From assembly GCA_900546355.1 (NCBI GenBank), contig URCM01000048.1, forward strand, positions 1 through 21,988: a stretch of DNA of 21,988 nt. Direction: 5' to 3'. Below the pieces are notes generated by a model, which was not told where the DNA came from, made no database searches, and was given only the letters and a program-made list of their open reading frames with translations. Positions within the stretch are counted from its first letter, which is position 1; every line of letters starts with the position of its first letter. The DNA comes from an uncultured Bacteroides sp. (lineage in GTDB: Bacteria; Bacteroidota; Bacteroidia; Bacteroidales; Bacteroidaceae). This document shows positions 14,410 through 21,892 of this stretch, piece after piece. A program made the translations under genes and the position numbers.

Positions 14410-16122
14410 ATGAAAAACCCATTCAAGACATTTGCGTTGGGTGCGCTGGGACTGATGGCGTGCTCGTGCGCAAGCAATCAGGTAGAAGTAACTCCAGGCA
14501 TTCCGGTATTCAGCAACTTCACTTACACCGGACAAGACGCCGTGTATGACAAGAACCCGCTCGGCGCGGACGAATTTTACTCACCTATCTTGCAAGGATG
14601 TTATCCCGACCCCAGCATTTGTAAAAAAGGGAACGATTATTACTTGGTATGCTCCTCGTTCGCTATCAATCCGGGCGTACCTATCTTCCATTCTACCGAC
14701 CTGGTAAACTGGAAACAAATCGGGCATGTGCTCGACCGTCCTTCGCAACTGAAGGTGGAAGACACAGGAATCAGCGCAGGTGTATACGCGCCTACCATCC
14801 GCTATAACCCGAACAACGACACCTTTTATATGATTACCACCCAGTTTGCTGGCGGCTTCGGCAACATCATCGTCAAGAGCAAAGACCCGATGCAGGGCTG
14901 GAGCGACCCTATCAAACTGAACTTTGAAGGCATCGACCCGTCGATTTTCTTCGATGATAACGGCAAAGCCTATGTCGTACACAACGATGCACCCCAAAAA
15001 GCACTCTATGAAGGTCATCGTGTGATTAAAGTATGGGAATACGATGTAGAGAAAGACCAAATTATTGCAGGTACCGATAAAGTTATCGTCAACGGAGGTG
15101 TGGACATCAAGAAGAAACCCATCTGGATTGAGGCGCCACACCTTTATAAAAAAGACGGGAAATATTACCTGATGTGTGCCGAAGGAGGCACGGGCGATAT
15201 GCATAGCGAAGTGATTTTCATCAGCGACAACCCGACAGGCCCCTTCAAGCCCGCTCCCGAAAACCCGATTCTTTCGCAACGTCACCTTAACGCTGACCGT
15301 CCCGACAAGGTGGACTGGGCCGGTCATGCCGACCTTGTTGAAGGCCCCGACGGCAAATATTACGGTGTATTCCTCGCCATCCGTCCCAACAACGCCAACC
15401 AAGTGAACACCGGACGTGAAACCTTCATCCTCCCCGTAGACTGGACAGGCACGTTCCCTGTATTCGAAGGCGGAATGGAACCTCTGCAAGCAAAACTGAA
15501 AATGCCGGCAGGTGTCACGAACCAAACAGGACAAAACGGATACTTCCCGAACGGCAACTTCACATTCACCGAAACCTTCCCGTCGGACACGCTCGACTAC
15601 CGCTGGGTGGGCGTGAGAGGCGCACGCGAGAAATTCATCTCCGTATCGCCCGACGGACTTTCCATCAACCCGTATGACGTGAACATCAAAGTGGCTCAGC
15701 CCACCTCTACCTTGTTCTATCGCCAACAACACCTGAACTTTACCGCCACTACGACGATAAACTACATTCCACGCTCAGAAAAAGACCTGGCGGGCATCAC
15801 GTGCTACCAAAATGAAAACTTCAACTACGTGTTTGGCATAACCAAGAAAGGCGAGGAATATGCATTGGTACTGCAACGCACCGAAAAAGGCAACTCTACC
15901 GTATTGGCGAGCACAACCGTGAAAGAAACCCTCCCGATACGGTTACAAGTGAAAGCCGTGGGCGACCAGTACACATTCAGTTATTCGGAAGACGGCACTA
16001 CTTTCCAGCCTATCACCGACCCCGTTTCGGGCGATATTCTCTCCACCAATGTAGCGGGCGGATTCACCGGAGCCATGATCGGACTCTACGCTACGGCGGG
16101 AAATGACGCCATCGCGGAATAA
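14410..16122 (+). CDS. GH43 lipoprotein, xylosidase/arabinofuranosidase type
   Basis: This 570-residue protein is divergent from the leftward operon. The N-terminus MKNPFKTFALGALGLMAC is a lipoprotein signal with lipobox LMAC and C18 as the lipidated residue, so it is membrane anchored, possibly on the cell surface. The GH43 domain (about 55-360) has base D67 (CYPDPSI), D176 (GIDPSIF) and acid E241 (WIEAPHLY). A second beta-sandwich domain (about 385-560) fits GH43_C2. The enzyme likely releases xylose or arabinose. The protein stops soon after GAMIGLYAT, whereas relatives usually continue with a short strand ending like DFDYFEY. The C-terminus therefore looks a little short. It shares the divergent regulatory region with the operon on the other strand. 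Its 3' neighbour pfkA is convergent. Confidence 0.9.
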   Translation: MKNPFKTFALGALGLMACSCASNQVEVTPGIPVFSNFTYTGQDAVYDKNPLGADEFYSPILQGCYPDPSICKKGNDYYLVCSSFAINPGVPIFHSTDLVNWKQIGHVLDRPSQLKVEDTGISAGVYAPTIRYNPNNDTFYMITTQFAGGFGNIIVKSKDPMQGWSDPIKLNFEGIDPSIFFDDNGKAYVVHNDAPQKALYEGHRVIKVWEYDVEKDQIIAGTDKVIVNGGVDIKKKPIWIEAPHLYKKDGKYYLMCAEGGTGDMHSEVIFISDNPTGPFKPAPENPILSQRHLNADRPDKVDWAGHADLVEGPDGKYYGVFLAIRPNNANQVNTGRETFILPVDWTGTFPVFEGGMEPLQAKLKMPAGVTNQTGQNGYFPNGNFTFTETFPSDTLDYRWVGVRGAREKFISVSPDGLSINPYDVNIKVAQPTSTLFYRQQHLNFTATTTINYIPRSEKDLAGITCYQNENFNYVFGITKKGEEYALVLQRTEKGNSTVLASTTVKETLPIRLQVKAVGDQYTFSYSEDGTTFQPITDPVSGDILSTNVAGGFTGAMIGLYATAGNDAIAE

Positions 16123-16166
16123 AAACAGCGCAGACACAAAGACAAGAAGCGCAAGAGACCAACCGG

Positions 16167-16221
16167 AAAGAGGCGGAAACACAGCAAAAATACGATAGAA
16201 ACGCTGTGTTTCCGCCTCTTT
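16167..16221. terminator. Perfect 19-bp stem between convergent genes
   Basis: AAAGAGGCGGAAACACAGC (16167-16185) and its exact reverse complement at 16203-16221 enclose a 17-nt loop. It begins 45 bp after the GH43 stop. The stem is strong and could stop transcripts from either side. On the plus strand it ends in TTT and on the minus strand also in TTT, but no long T-run follows, so intrinsic termination is likely but not certain. Confidence 0.6.
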
Positions 16222-16343
16222 GGGCATGGGATTGTCTCATGTTGAAAAGGTTTCATGGATTCCGCATCCAAAACCAATAAGCAGAATCGCCAAACGAATA
16301 TAGCTGGCACAACTCACGGAGATAACTTCATCGCCAAAGCAAG
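16222..16343. other. Intergenic remainder, nothing recognised
   Basis: This is the part of the 320-bp convergent gap between the two hairpin elements. I see no coding frame, RNA gene or repeat in it. Confidence 0.5.
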
Positions 16344-16440
16344 TATAACTGCAACATTGGTACGATTACTAATCGTGCAGCGTGACGATTACTAATCGTG
16401 CAGCATGACGATTATTAATCGTGCCAGCAATGCAGTTATA
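16344..16440. repeat. Nested palindrome array abutting the pfkA stop codon
   Basis: Three palindromes of the form ACGATTA-N-TAATCGT lie at 16362-16376, 16385-16399 and 16408-16422, in exact 23-bp register. They are joined by GCAGCRTG-type linkers. The whole is bracketed by a perfect 10-bp inverted repeat, TATAACTGCA (16344-16353) and TGCAGTTATA (16431-16440), with partial pairing further in. The element ends two bases from the TGA of pfkA. It would form either one long hairpin or three small ones in the pfkA mRNA 3' end. It may terminate or protect the transcript, or be a protein-binding array. Confidence 0.75.
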
Positions 16441-16442
16441 TT

Positions 16443-17456
16443 TCATCCGAAGCACACCCCCATGCGGCGCCCTTGCACAATCAGGTCGTTATCGGGAGTA
16501 ACCAGTTTCAGTTTGCCCGCCACTTCCACCAACGGGACTGAAACGATATCATCGCCCTGCAACGAAACCATCCGTCCGAATTTTCCTTGCGCGATGAGTT
16601 CGGTAGCGTGCCCACCCATCCGTGTGGCAAGCGTACGGTCGAATGCCGTAGGGCTTCCTCCGCGCTGGATGTATCCCAATACCGTTTCGCGGGTTTCAAA
16701 GCCTGTTTCATACTCGATTTCCTCGGCTATGTACTGAGCGGCTTTCTTTCCGTTCACGGTAGGAATGCCTTCCGCCACGACTACAATCGAGTAAGGCTTG
16801 CCTTTTTTCAGCCTTTCGATGATGACATCGCCTATATTGTGGATGTTGAAAGGGAGTTCGGGAAGCAAGATGATATCGCCTCCGCCCGCCATGCCCGAAT
16901 GGAGGGCAATCCAGCCAGCCTTATGCCCCATGACCTCGATGACCATCACACGCTGATGCGAGCTTGCCGTAGAATGCAAGCGGTCGATGGCTTCGGTGGC
17001 GATACTTACCGCCGAATCGAAACCGAACGAAGTATCGGTGCCCCACACATCGTTGTCGATGGTCTTGGGAATCATCACTACATTCACGCCCGCTTCCACC
17101 AATCGCGCCGCGGTATTCTGCGTACCGTTCCCGCCAATGCACACCAGGCAGTCCAATCCATGCTTGCGGATGGTTTGCATCAGGATAGCGGGCTTGCTAT
17201 CCGAGTCGGAAACCCTCCCTCCGCGGCGGAAAGGCTTCACGCGCGATGTACCCAGGATGGTCCCGCCCATGGTAAGCAAACCTCCCAACGAAGCTTCGGT
17301 AAGCGGGGTCACATCATCATCGAGCAACCCGCGGAAACCGTTGTGGATGCCATACACTTCCATTCCATAATAATTGATAGCCGTCTTACACACACCACGA
17401 ATGGTGGCGTTGATGCCCGGGCAATCCCCACCTGCTGTCAATATTCCGATTCTCAT
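16443..17456 (-). CDS. pfkA: 6-phosphofructokinase, group III-like
   Basis: The enzyme phosphorylates fructose 6-phosphate to fructose 1,6-bisphosphate in glycolysis. The 337-residue length from the ATG at 17456 is normal (a TTG at 17465 is unlikely). Visible motifs are GGDCPGINA (9-17), GGNGTQ (108-113), PKTIDNDVWG with the catalytic D134, and the MGHKAGW fructose-6-phosphate site. Two donor-specificity positions are informative. G111 (as in ATP enzymes such as E. coli G104) is combined with K131 (as in pyrophosphate enzymes; E. coli G124), a pairing known in group III ATP-dependent enzymes. The metal-contacting Asp of GGDG is Asn here (N110). On balance ATP seems the donor, but pyrophosphate cannot be excluded. 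Candidate -7 boxes on the minus strand are TAACTTTA (17483-17490) and TAAATTTG (17463-17470). A palindrome array directly follows the stop. Confidence 0.93.
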   Translation of the reverse strand: MRIGILTAGGDCPGINATIRGVCKTAINYYGMEVYGIHNGFRGLLDDDVTPLTEASLGGLLTMGGTILGTSRVKPFRRGGRVSDSDSKPAILMQTIRKHGLDCLVCIGGNGTQNTAARLVEAGVNVVMIPKTIDNDVWGTDTSFGFDSAVSIATEAIDRLHSTASSHQRVMVIEVMGHKAGWIALHSGMAGGGDIILLPELPFNIHNIGDVIIERLKKGKPYSIVVVAEGIPTVNGKKAAQYIAEEIEYETGFETRETVLGYIQRGGSPTAFDRTLATRMGGHATELIAQGKFGRMVSLQGDDIVSVPLVEVAGKLKLVTPDNDLIVQGRRMGVCFG

Positions 17457-17554
17457 AACCTTCAAATTTAGTCTTCACGTGGTAAAGTTATAAGAAAAAA
17501 GCGTAGATTTGTCTTTTCTAACATAAAAAATATATCACCGATAAGAGAAATGTC

Positions 17555-17562
17555 TAACTTTG
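17555..17562 (+). promoter_or_regulatory. -7 box that sets the start of the GH3-family gene
   Basis: TAACTTTG matches the Bacteroidota TAnnTTTG element. It lies five bases inside the longest open frame (ATG 17550), so transcription would begin near 17566-17569 and the usable start is the ATG at 17586. No TTTG is found at -33. Confidence 0.5.
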
Positions 17563-17585
17563 CGGAGCAGAAAATAAATAAACCA

Positions 17586-19091
17586 ATGGTTTCAACAAAG
17601 TTAATCGAAAAGCTATTCGTTTCCCGTCAGAAGGAAATAAAGACATACATTACACAGACGGAAGCTATCCAGGAGAAAGTCTTCCGGAAATTGATTGAAC
17701 ATGCCTCGGAGACGGAATGGGGCAAGAAATACGATTATGCGCACATCCGTTCGTATACCGATTTCCAGCGTGTGCCCATCCAGCAATACGATGACATCAA
17801 GGAATATGTAGACCGTATGCGCCACGGTGAGAAAGACATCCTTTGGCCCGGACGGGTCATCTGGTATGCCAAGTCATCGGGCACGACCAGCGACAAGAGT
17901 AAATTCATCCCCGTAAGCAAAGACGGGCTGAAGCACATCCATTACAAAGGCGGCACCGATGCCGTAGCGCTTTACCTGCGCTCGAACCCCGAAAGCCAGT
18001 TCTTTTCAGGCAAAGGATTGATATTGGGCGGAAGCCATAGCCCGAATTACAACGTAAAAGACAGTCTGGTGGGCGACCTTTCCGCCATATTGATACAAAA
18101 CATCAATCCCTTGGTGAACCTCATCCGTGTGCCAAGCAAGGAAATCGCTTTGCTGGGCGAATTTGAGGAAAAAGTAGAACGCATCGCCGATACGACGGTA
18201 CACGAAAACGTGACCAACCTGTCGGGTGTGCCTTCGTGGATGCTGGCGGTCATCAAGCGTGTCTTGGAAAAGACAGGTGCCACGCACTTGAACGAGGTAT
18301 GGCCCAATCTGGAAGTGTTCTTCCACGGAGGTGTGTGCTTCACCCCTTACCGCGAGCAATACAAGCAGCTGATAACCAGCCCGAAGATGCATTATATGGA
18401 GACCTATAACGCCAGCGAAGGATTCTTTGGGTTGCAGAGCAATCTTGCCGACCCTGCCATGTTGCTGATGATAGACTATGACGTGTTCTACGAATTCATT
18501 CCGTTGGAGGAAATCGACAATCCGAATCCTCACATCGTGCCTCTGACCGGCATCGAGGTGGGACGCAATTATGCGATGGTCATCAGCACCTCATGCGGAT
18601 TGTGGCGCTACATCATAGGCGATACGGTGAAGTTCACCCAAAAAGACCCCTACAAATTTGTCATTACGGGACGCACCAAGCACTTCATCAATGCCTTTGG
18701 CGAAGAATTGATGGTAGACAATGCCGAAAAGGGGCTTGCCAAAGCTTGTGCCGCCACGGGCGCGCAAGTCCTTGAATACTCGGCGGCTCCGGTTTTTATG
18801 GACGCGGACGCCAAATGCCGCCACCAATGGTTAATAGAGTTCAGCGTAATGCCCGACTCGGTAGAGAAATTCCGCCACACGTTAGACCAGGCCTTGCAGG
18901 AAGTCAATTCCGACTATGAGGCAAAACGCCACAAAGATATTACGTTGCAAGAACTGGAACTGATTGTGGCACGTCCGAACCTCTTCCACGACTGGCTGAA
19001 GCAGAAAGGCAAACTGGGAGGCCAGCACAAAGTGCCTCGCCTGAGCAATAACCGCGACTATATAGAAGAAATGTTGAAACTAAACTCGTAA
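17586..19091 (+). CDS. GH3 (auxin-responsive promoter) family acyl-amido synthetase
   Basis: GH3 proteins belong to the adenylate-forming superfamily; they activate a carboxylic acid with ATP and join it to an amine, often an amino acid. The name is unrelated to glycoside hydrolase family 3. Counting from the ATG at 17586 (501 residues), the AMP-binding loop YAKSSGTTSDKSKFIPVS is at about 94-111, the YNASEGFFG motif near residue 277, and the IIGDTVKF and GRTKHFINAFGEEL segments of the hinge and C-terminal domain near 344-385. All core motifs are intact. There is no signal peptide, so it is cytoplasmic. The substrate in gut bacteria is not known. It starts an apparent operon with an Ig-like lipoprotein 9 bp downstream and a DUF3108 protein, and is divergent from pfkA. 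An ATG at 17550 would add 12 residues but overlaps the promoter -7 box. Confidence 0.88.
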   Translation: MVSTKLIEKLFVSRQKEIKTYITQTEAIQEKVFRKLIEHASETEWGKKYDYAHIRSYTDFQRVPIQQYDDIKEYVDRMRHGEKDILWPGRVIWYAKSSGTTSDKSKFIPVSKDGLKHIHYKGGTDAVALYLRSNPESQFFSGKGLILGGSHSPNYNVKDSLVGDLSAILIQNINPLVNLIRVPSKEIALLGEFEEKVERIADTTVHENVTNLSGVPSWMLAVIKRVLEKTGATHLNEVWPNLEVFFHGGVCFTPYREQYKQLITSPKMHYMETYNASEGFFGLQSNLADPAMLLMIDYDVFYEFIPLEEIDNPNPHIVPLTGIEVGRNYAMVISTSCGLWRYIIGDTVKFTQKDPYKFVITGRTKHFINAFGEELMVDNAEKGLAKACAATGAQVLEYSAAPVFMDADAKCRHQWLIEFSVMPDSVEKFRHTLDQALQEVNSDYEAKRHKDITLQELELIVARPNLFHDWLKQKGKLGGQHKVPRLSNNRDYIEEMLKLNS

Positions 19092-19100
19092 GTCCAACGC

Positions 19101-21026
19101 ATGAAGCCCATACCTAAATACCTTGCCCTGTTATTGGTTATCCTCGGATTCTACGCCTGTGCCGGCACAGGCTGGTCGCCCGACGGTGGTCCTTATGACG
19201 AGGAACCGCCCAAATTCGTACGCTCCAATCCGGTTCCCAATGCCACCAATAATACCCGCAAGGCAGTATCTATCGAGTTCGACGAGTTCATCAACTTAGA
19301 GAATGCTTCGGAAAAAGTCATCATCTCGCCTCCTCAACGGGAGCTGCCCGAGGTGAAAACCCGCGGCAAACGCGTAGTAGTGGAATTCTTCGATTCGCTG
19401 ATAGCGAACACCACTTATACGATTGACTTTGGCGATGCCATCGTTGACAACAATGAAGGAAATCCGTTGGGACAATTCTCGTATGCCTTTTCTACAGGTC
19501 CTGAGATAGACACCATGGCGGTATCGGGTACCGTGCTCAACGCCGAAAATCTGGAGCCTATAAAAGGCATTCAAGTAGGATTGCATAAAAACCTAAACGA
19601 CACGGCTTTCACCAAACTGCCATTCGACCGTATCTCACGTACGGACAGCCGGGGACAATTCACCATCCGTGGTGTAGCACCGGGCAAATACCGTATTTAT
19701 GCCTTGCAAGATGGAAACCAAAACTATATGTACGACTCGAAAACCGAAACGGTAGCATGGTCCGACTCGCTTATCATCCCCGACATGACCCCGGCGGTAC
19801 GCTTCGATACCATTTGGAATGAAATCGACACCACCCACATCGACACTATTTTCGAAGTACACTATACCCGTTTCTTACCCGACAACATCATGCTCCGCGC
19901 CTTTAAAGAGGAAAACTCGATGCAATATCTGGCAAAAAGCGAACGTCCCGATATCAAGAAATTCAACCTCTACTTCAGCGCGAAAGCCGATACACTTCCC
20001 ACGTTGCGCGGACTGGACTTCGACGAGAAGCAACTCATTGTAGAAGCCAACCAGCGCAATGACAGCATTACCTATTGGATAAAAGACACGACTCTATGCG
20101 AACGGGATACGTTGACCATCGAACTGAAATATCTGGAAACAGACACGTTAGGCCAGCTGGTACCCACTACCGACACGTTGCGCATGGTAAACAAAATCCC
20201 GCGCGAGCGCCGTCTGGCCATGCAGAAAGAAGCTGATGAGAAAGCCGAAAAAGAACGCAAAAAGCGGGAAAAGAAGGGCGACACGATAGCCGTTGAAACC
20301 AAATTCCTGACGATGAGCGTAGACGCGCCCTCTGAACTGGATATCAACCGCAACATCGTCCTCAGTTTCGACGAGCCGATAGAAAGCATCGATACCTCGG
20401 CTATCCACATGCAAACCATGATAGACTCGGTATGGCAGGATACCCCCTTCATTTTCGAAGCCGACACGATAGCTCCGCGCCGGTACATTATCCTTGCCAA
20501 CTGGCAACCGGCACAAGAATACCAACTCACGATAGACTCGCTCGGATTCAAAGGCATCTACGGGCTATATACCGACAAGGCGGAAAACAAATTGAAGGTC
20601 AAAACCATAGAGCAGTATGGAACCCTTTTCCTCAATATCAAGGGAGCCGCGCCGCACGCCATCGTCCAGCTATTGAACAGCAACGATGAAGTGGTACGCC
20701 AGCAACCCGTAAGTGAAAAGCAGACCTGTGACTTCTACTTCCTCCAGCCGGGTACGAAGTATTACATCCGCCTGTTCAACGACACGAACAACAATGGACG
20801 TTGGGATACGGGCAACTACGAAGAAAAGCGCCAGGCAGAAGAAGTGTTCTATTTCCCCAAGACATGGGAAATGAAAGAAAACTTCGAGTTCGAAGAAAAC
20901 TGGGATCTCTATGCCATACCGCTCGACCGACAAAAATTGGACGAAATAAAGAAACAAAAACCCGACGAGACCAAGAAAATAAAAGATAGGAACAAAGAAA
21001 GAGCCAAACAATTAGGACGAACATGA
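19101..21026 (+). CDS. Ig-like (Big_5) domain lipoprotein
   Basis: This 641-residue envelope protein has a lipoprotein-type signal ending FYAC, with C20 as the probable lipidated residue. Residues about 36-132 look like an SbsA/Big_5 Ig-like domain (EEPPKFVRSNPVPNATNN to FSYAFSTGPE). Residues about 139-215 resemble a carboxypeptidase-regulatory-like beta-sandwich (SGTVLNAENLEPIKGIQV and GQFTIRGVAPGKYRIYAL). A very charged helix follows at about 370-393 (KEADEKAEKERKKREKK), then a second Ig-like segment (about 403-495). Near 560 NDTNNNGRWDTGNY resembles a calcium-binding loop. The C-terminus is lysine rich. It has no catalytic motif and is likely structural or scaffold. It starts 9 bp after the GH3 gene and its stop overlaps the next start (ATGA), implying coupled translation and a shared task. 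Confidence 0.85.
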   Translation: MKPIPKYLALLLVILGFYACAGTGWSPDGGPYDEEPPKFVRSNPVPNATNNTRKAVSIEFDEFINLENASEKVIISPPQRELPEVKTRGKRVVVEFFDSLIANTTYTIDFGDAIVDNNEGNPLGQFSYAFSTGPEIDTMAVSGTVLNAENLEPIKGIQVGLHKNLNDTAFTKLPFDRISRTDSRGQFTIRGVAPGKYRIYALQDGNQNYMYDSKTETVAWSDSLIIPDMTPAVRFDTIWNEIDTTHIDTIFEVHYTRFLPDNIMLRAFKEENSMQYLAKSERPDIKKFNLYFSAKADTLPTLRGLDFDEKQLIVEANQRNDSITYWIKDTTLCERDTLTIELKYLETDTLGQLVPTTDTLRMVNKIPRERRLAMQKEADEKAEKERKKREKKGDTIAVETKFLTMSVDAPSELDINRNIVLSFDEPIESIDTSAIHMQTMIDSVWQDTPFIFEADTIAPRRYIILANWQPAQEYQLTIDSLGFKGIYGLYTDKAENKLKVKTIEQYGTLFLNIKGAAPHAIVQLLNSNDEVVRQQPVSEKQTCDFYFLQPGTKYYIRLFNDTNNNGRWDTGNYEEKRQAEEVFYFPKTWEMKENFEFEENWDLYAIPLDRQKLDEIKKQKPDETKKIKDRNKERAKQLGRT

Positions 21027-21829
21027 TAAAGAAAATCTTACTCTGCCTCTGCTTGCTTACCGGAAGCGTGGCAATGAAAGCCCAATGCGGCGCGCCCAAC
21101 AATGCCATCAAACCAGGCGAATTGTTGAGTTACGAACTGAAGTTCAACTGGAAATTCATTTGGTTCAACGTGGGCTGGGCAAAAATGACCGTAAACGAAG
21201 ACACATACAACGGACGACCCTGTTTGCGTACCGACCTGAATTCTTACACGAATAAAAGATTCGACCGCTGGTTCAAGATGCGCGACACGTTGACTTGCAT
21301 CACCAGCCAGCAACTGGAACCGCTCTACTTCCGTAAAGGAGCCGAAGAAGGAAAACGATACACGGTGGATGAAGTATGGTTCGGATACCGCAATGGCAAG
21401 TGCATCGTCGACCAGCAACGCACCTTGCGCGGAAACACCGTCAAGAAGCACGACGAAATGGACGTATGTGTCTACGATATGCTGAGCATCTTGCTTCAAG
21501 CACGTTCATACGACCCCACAGATTACAAAGTCGGAATGAAAATCCTCTTCTCGATGGCTACCGGCAAAGCCGTAGAGAAACAAACCCTCATCTATCGGGG
21601 CAAGGAGAACTTCACTTCCGAAAACGGCACCACTTACCGCTGCTTGGTCTTCTCACTTGTAGAATACGTGGACAACAAGGAAAAAGAAGTCATCACCTTT
21701 TTCGTGACCGATGACCTCAATCATCTTCCTGTCCGTCTTGATATGTATCTCAACTTCGGTTCCGCCAAAGCGTTCCTTACCGACATCAAAGGCAACCGCC
21801 ACCCGTTGACTTCAATTGTAAAGGAGTAA
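21023..21829 (+). CDS. DUF3108 family exported protein
   Basis: The 268-residue protein has a signal peptide (MIKKILLCLCLLTGSVAMKAQ) followed by the DUF3108 pattern: GELLSYELKFNWKFIWFNVGWAKM (about 32-55), the YTNKRFDRWFKMRDTLTC segment and DMLSILLQAR (about 153-162), then a predicted beta-rich half ending LDMYLNFGSAKAFLTDIKG. The family is periplasmic or envelope associated with no established function. The start codon overlaps the stop of the Ig-like lipoprotein gene (ATGA at 21023-21026), so the two are translationally coupled. Together with the GH3 synthetase this suggests an envelope-related pathway that is not described. It is complete, and 63 bp separate it from the MITE at 21893. Confidence 0.87.
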   Translation: MIKKILLCLCLLTGSVAMKAQCGAPNNAIKPGELLSYELKFNWKFIWFNVGWAKMTVNEDTYNGRPCLRTDLNSYTNKRFDRWFKMRDTLTCITSQQLEPLYFRKGAEEGKRYTVDEVWFGYRNGKCIVDQQRTLRGNTVKKHDEMDVCVYDMLSILLQARSYDPTDYKVGMKILFSMATGKAVEKQTLIYRGKENFTSENGTTYRCLVFSLVEYVDNKEKEVITFFVTDDLNHLPVRLDMYLNFGSAKAFLTDIKGNRHPLTSIVKE

Positions 21830-21892
21830 GCAACCGCCCATAGAGCCTGGTTTAGATATTATATCCACACAGAGGACACAGATGCTTGATTT

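Noticed and set aside
14581..15732. A 383-codon open frame on the minus strand opposite the GH43 lipoprotein
   Set aside because: The composition is that of reverse-translated coding DNA, and the plus strand encodes the intact enzyme.
16362..16422. CRISPR-like repeats
   Set aside because: The three units are contiguous 23-bp tandem palindromes with no unique spacers, and no cas gene is nearby.
16587..17471. A 294-codon open frame on the plus strand opposite pfkA
   Set aside because: Shadow of the phosphofructokinase gene; no recognisable motif.
17586..19091. Glycoside hydrolase family 3 because of the GH3 name
   Set aside because: The protein carries adenylate-forming motifs (SSGTTSDKSKF, GRTKHFINAFGEEL), not a sugar hydrolase fold; the name refers to the auxin-responsive gene.
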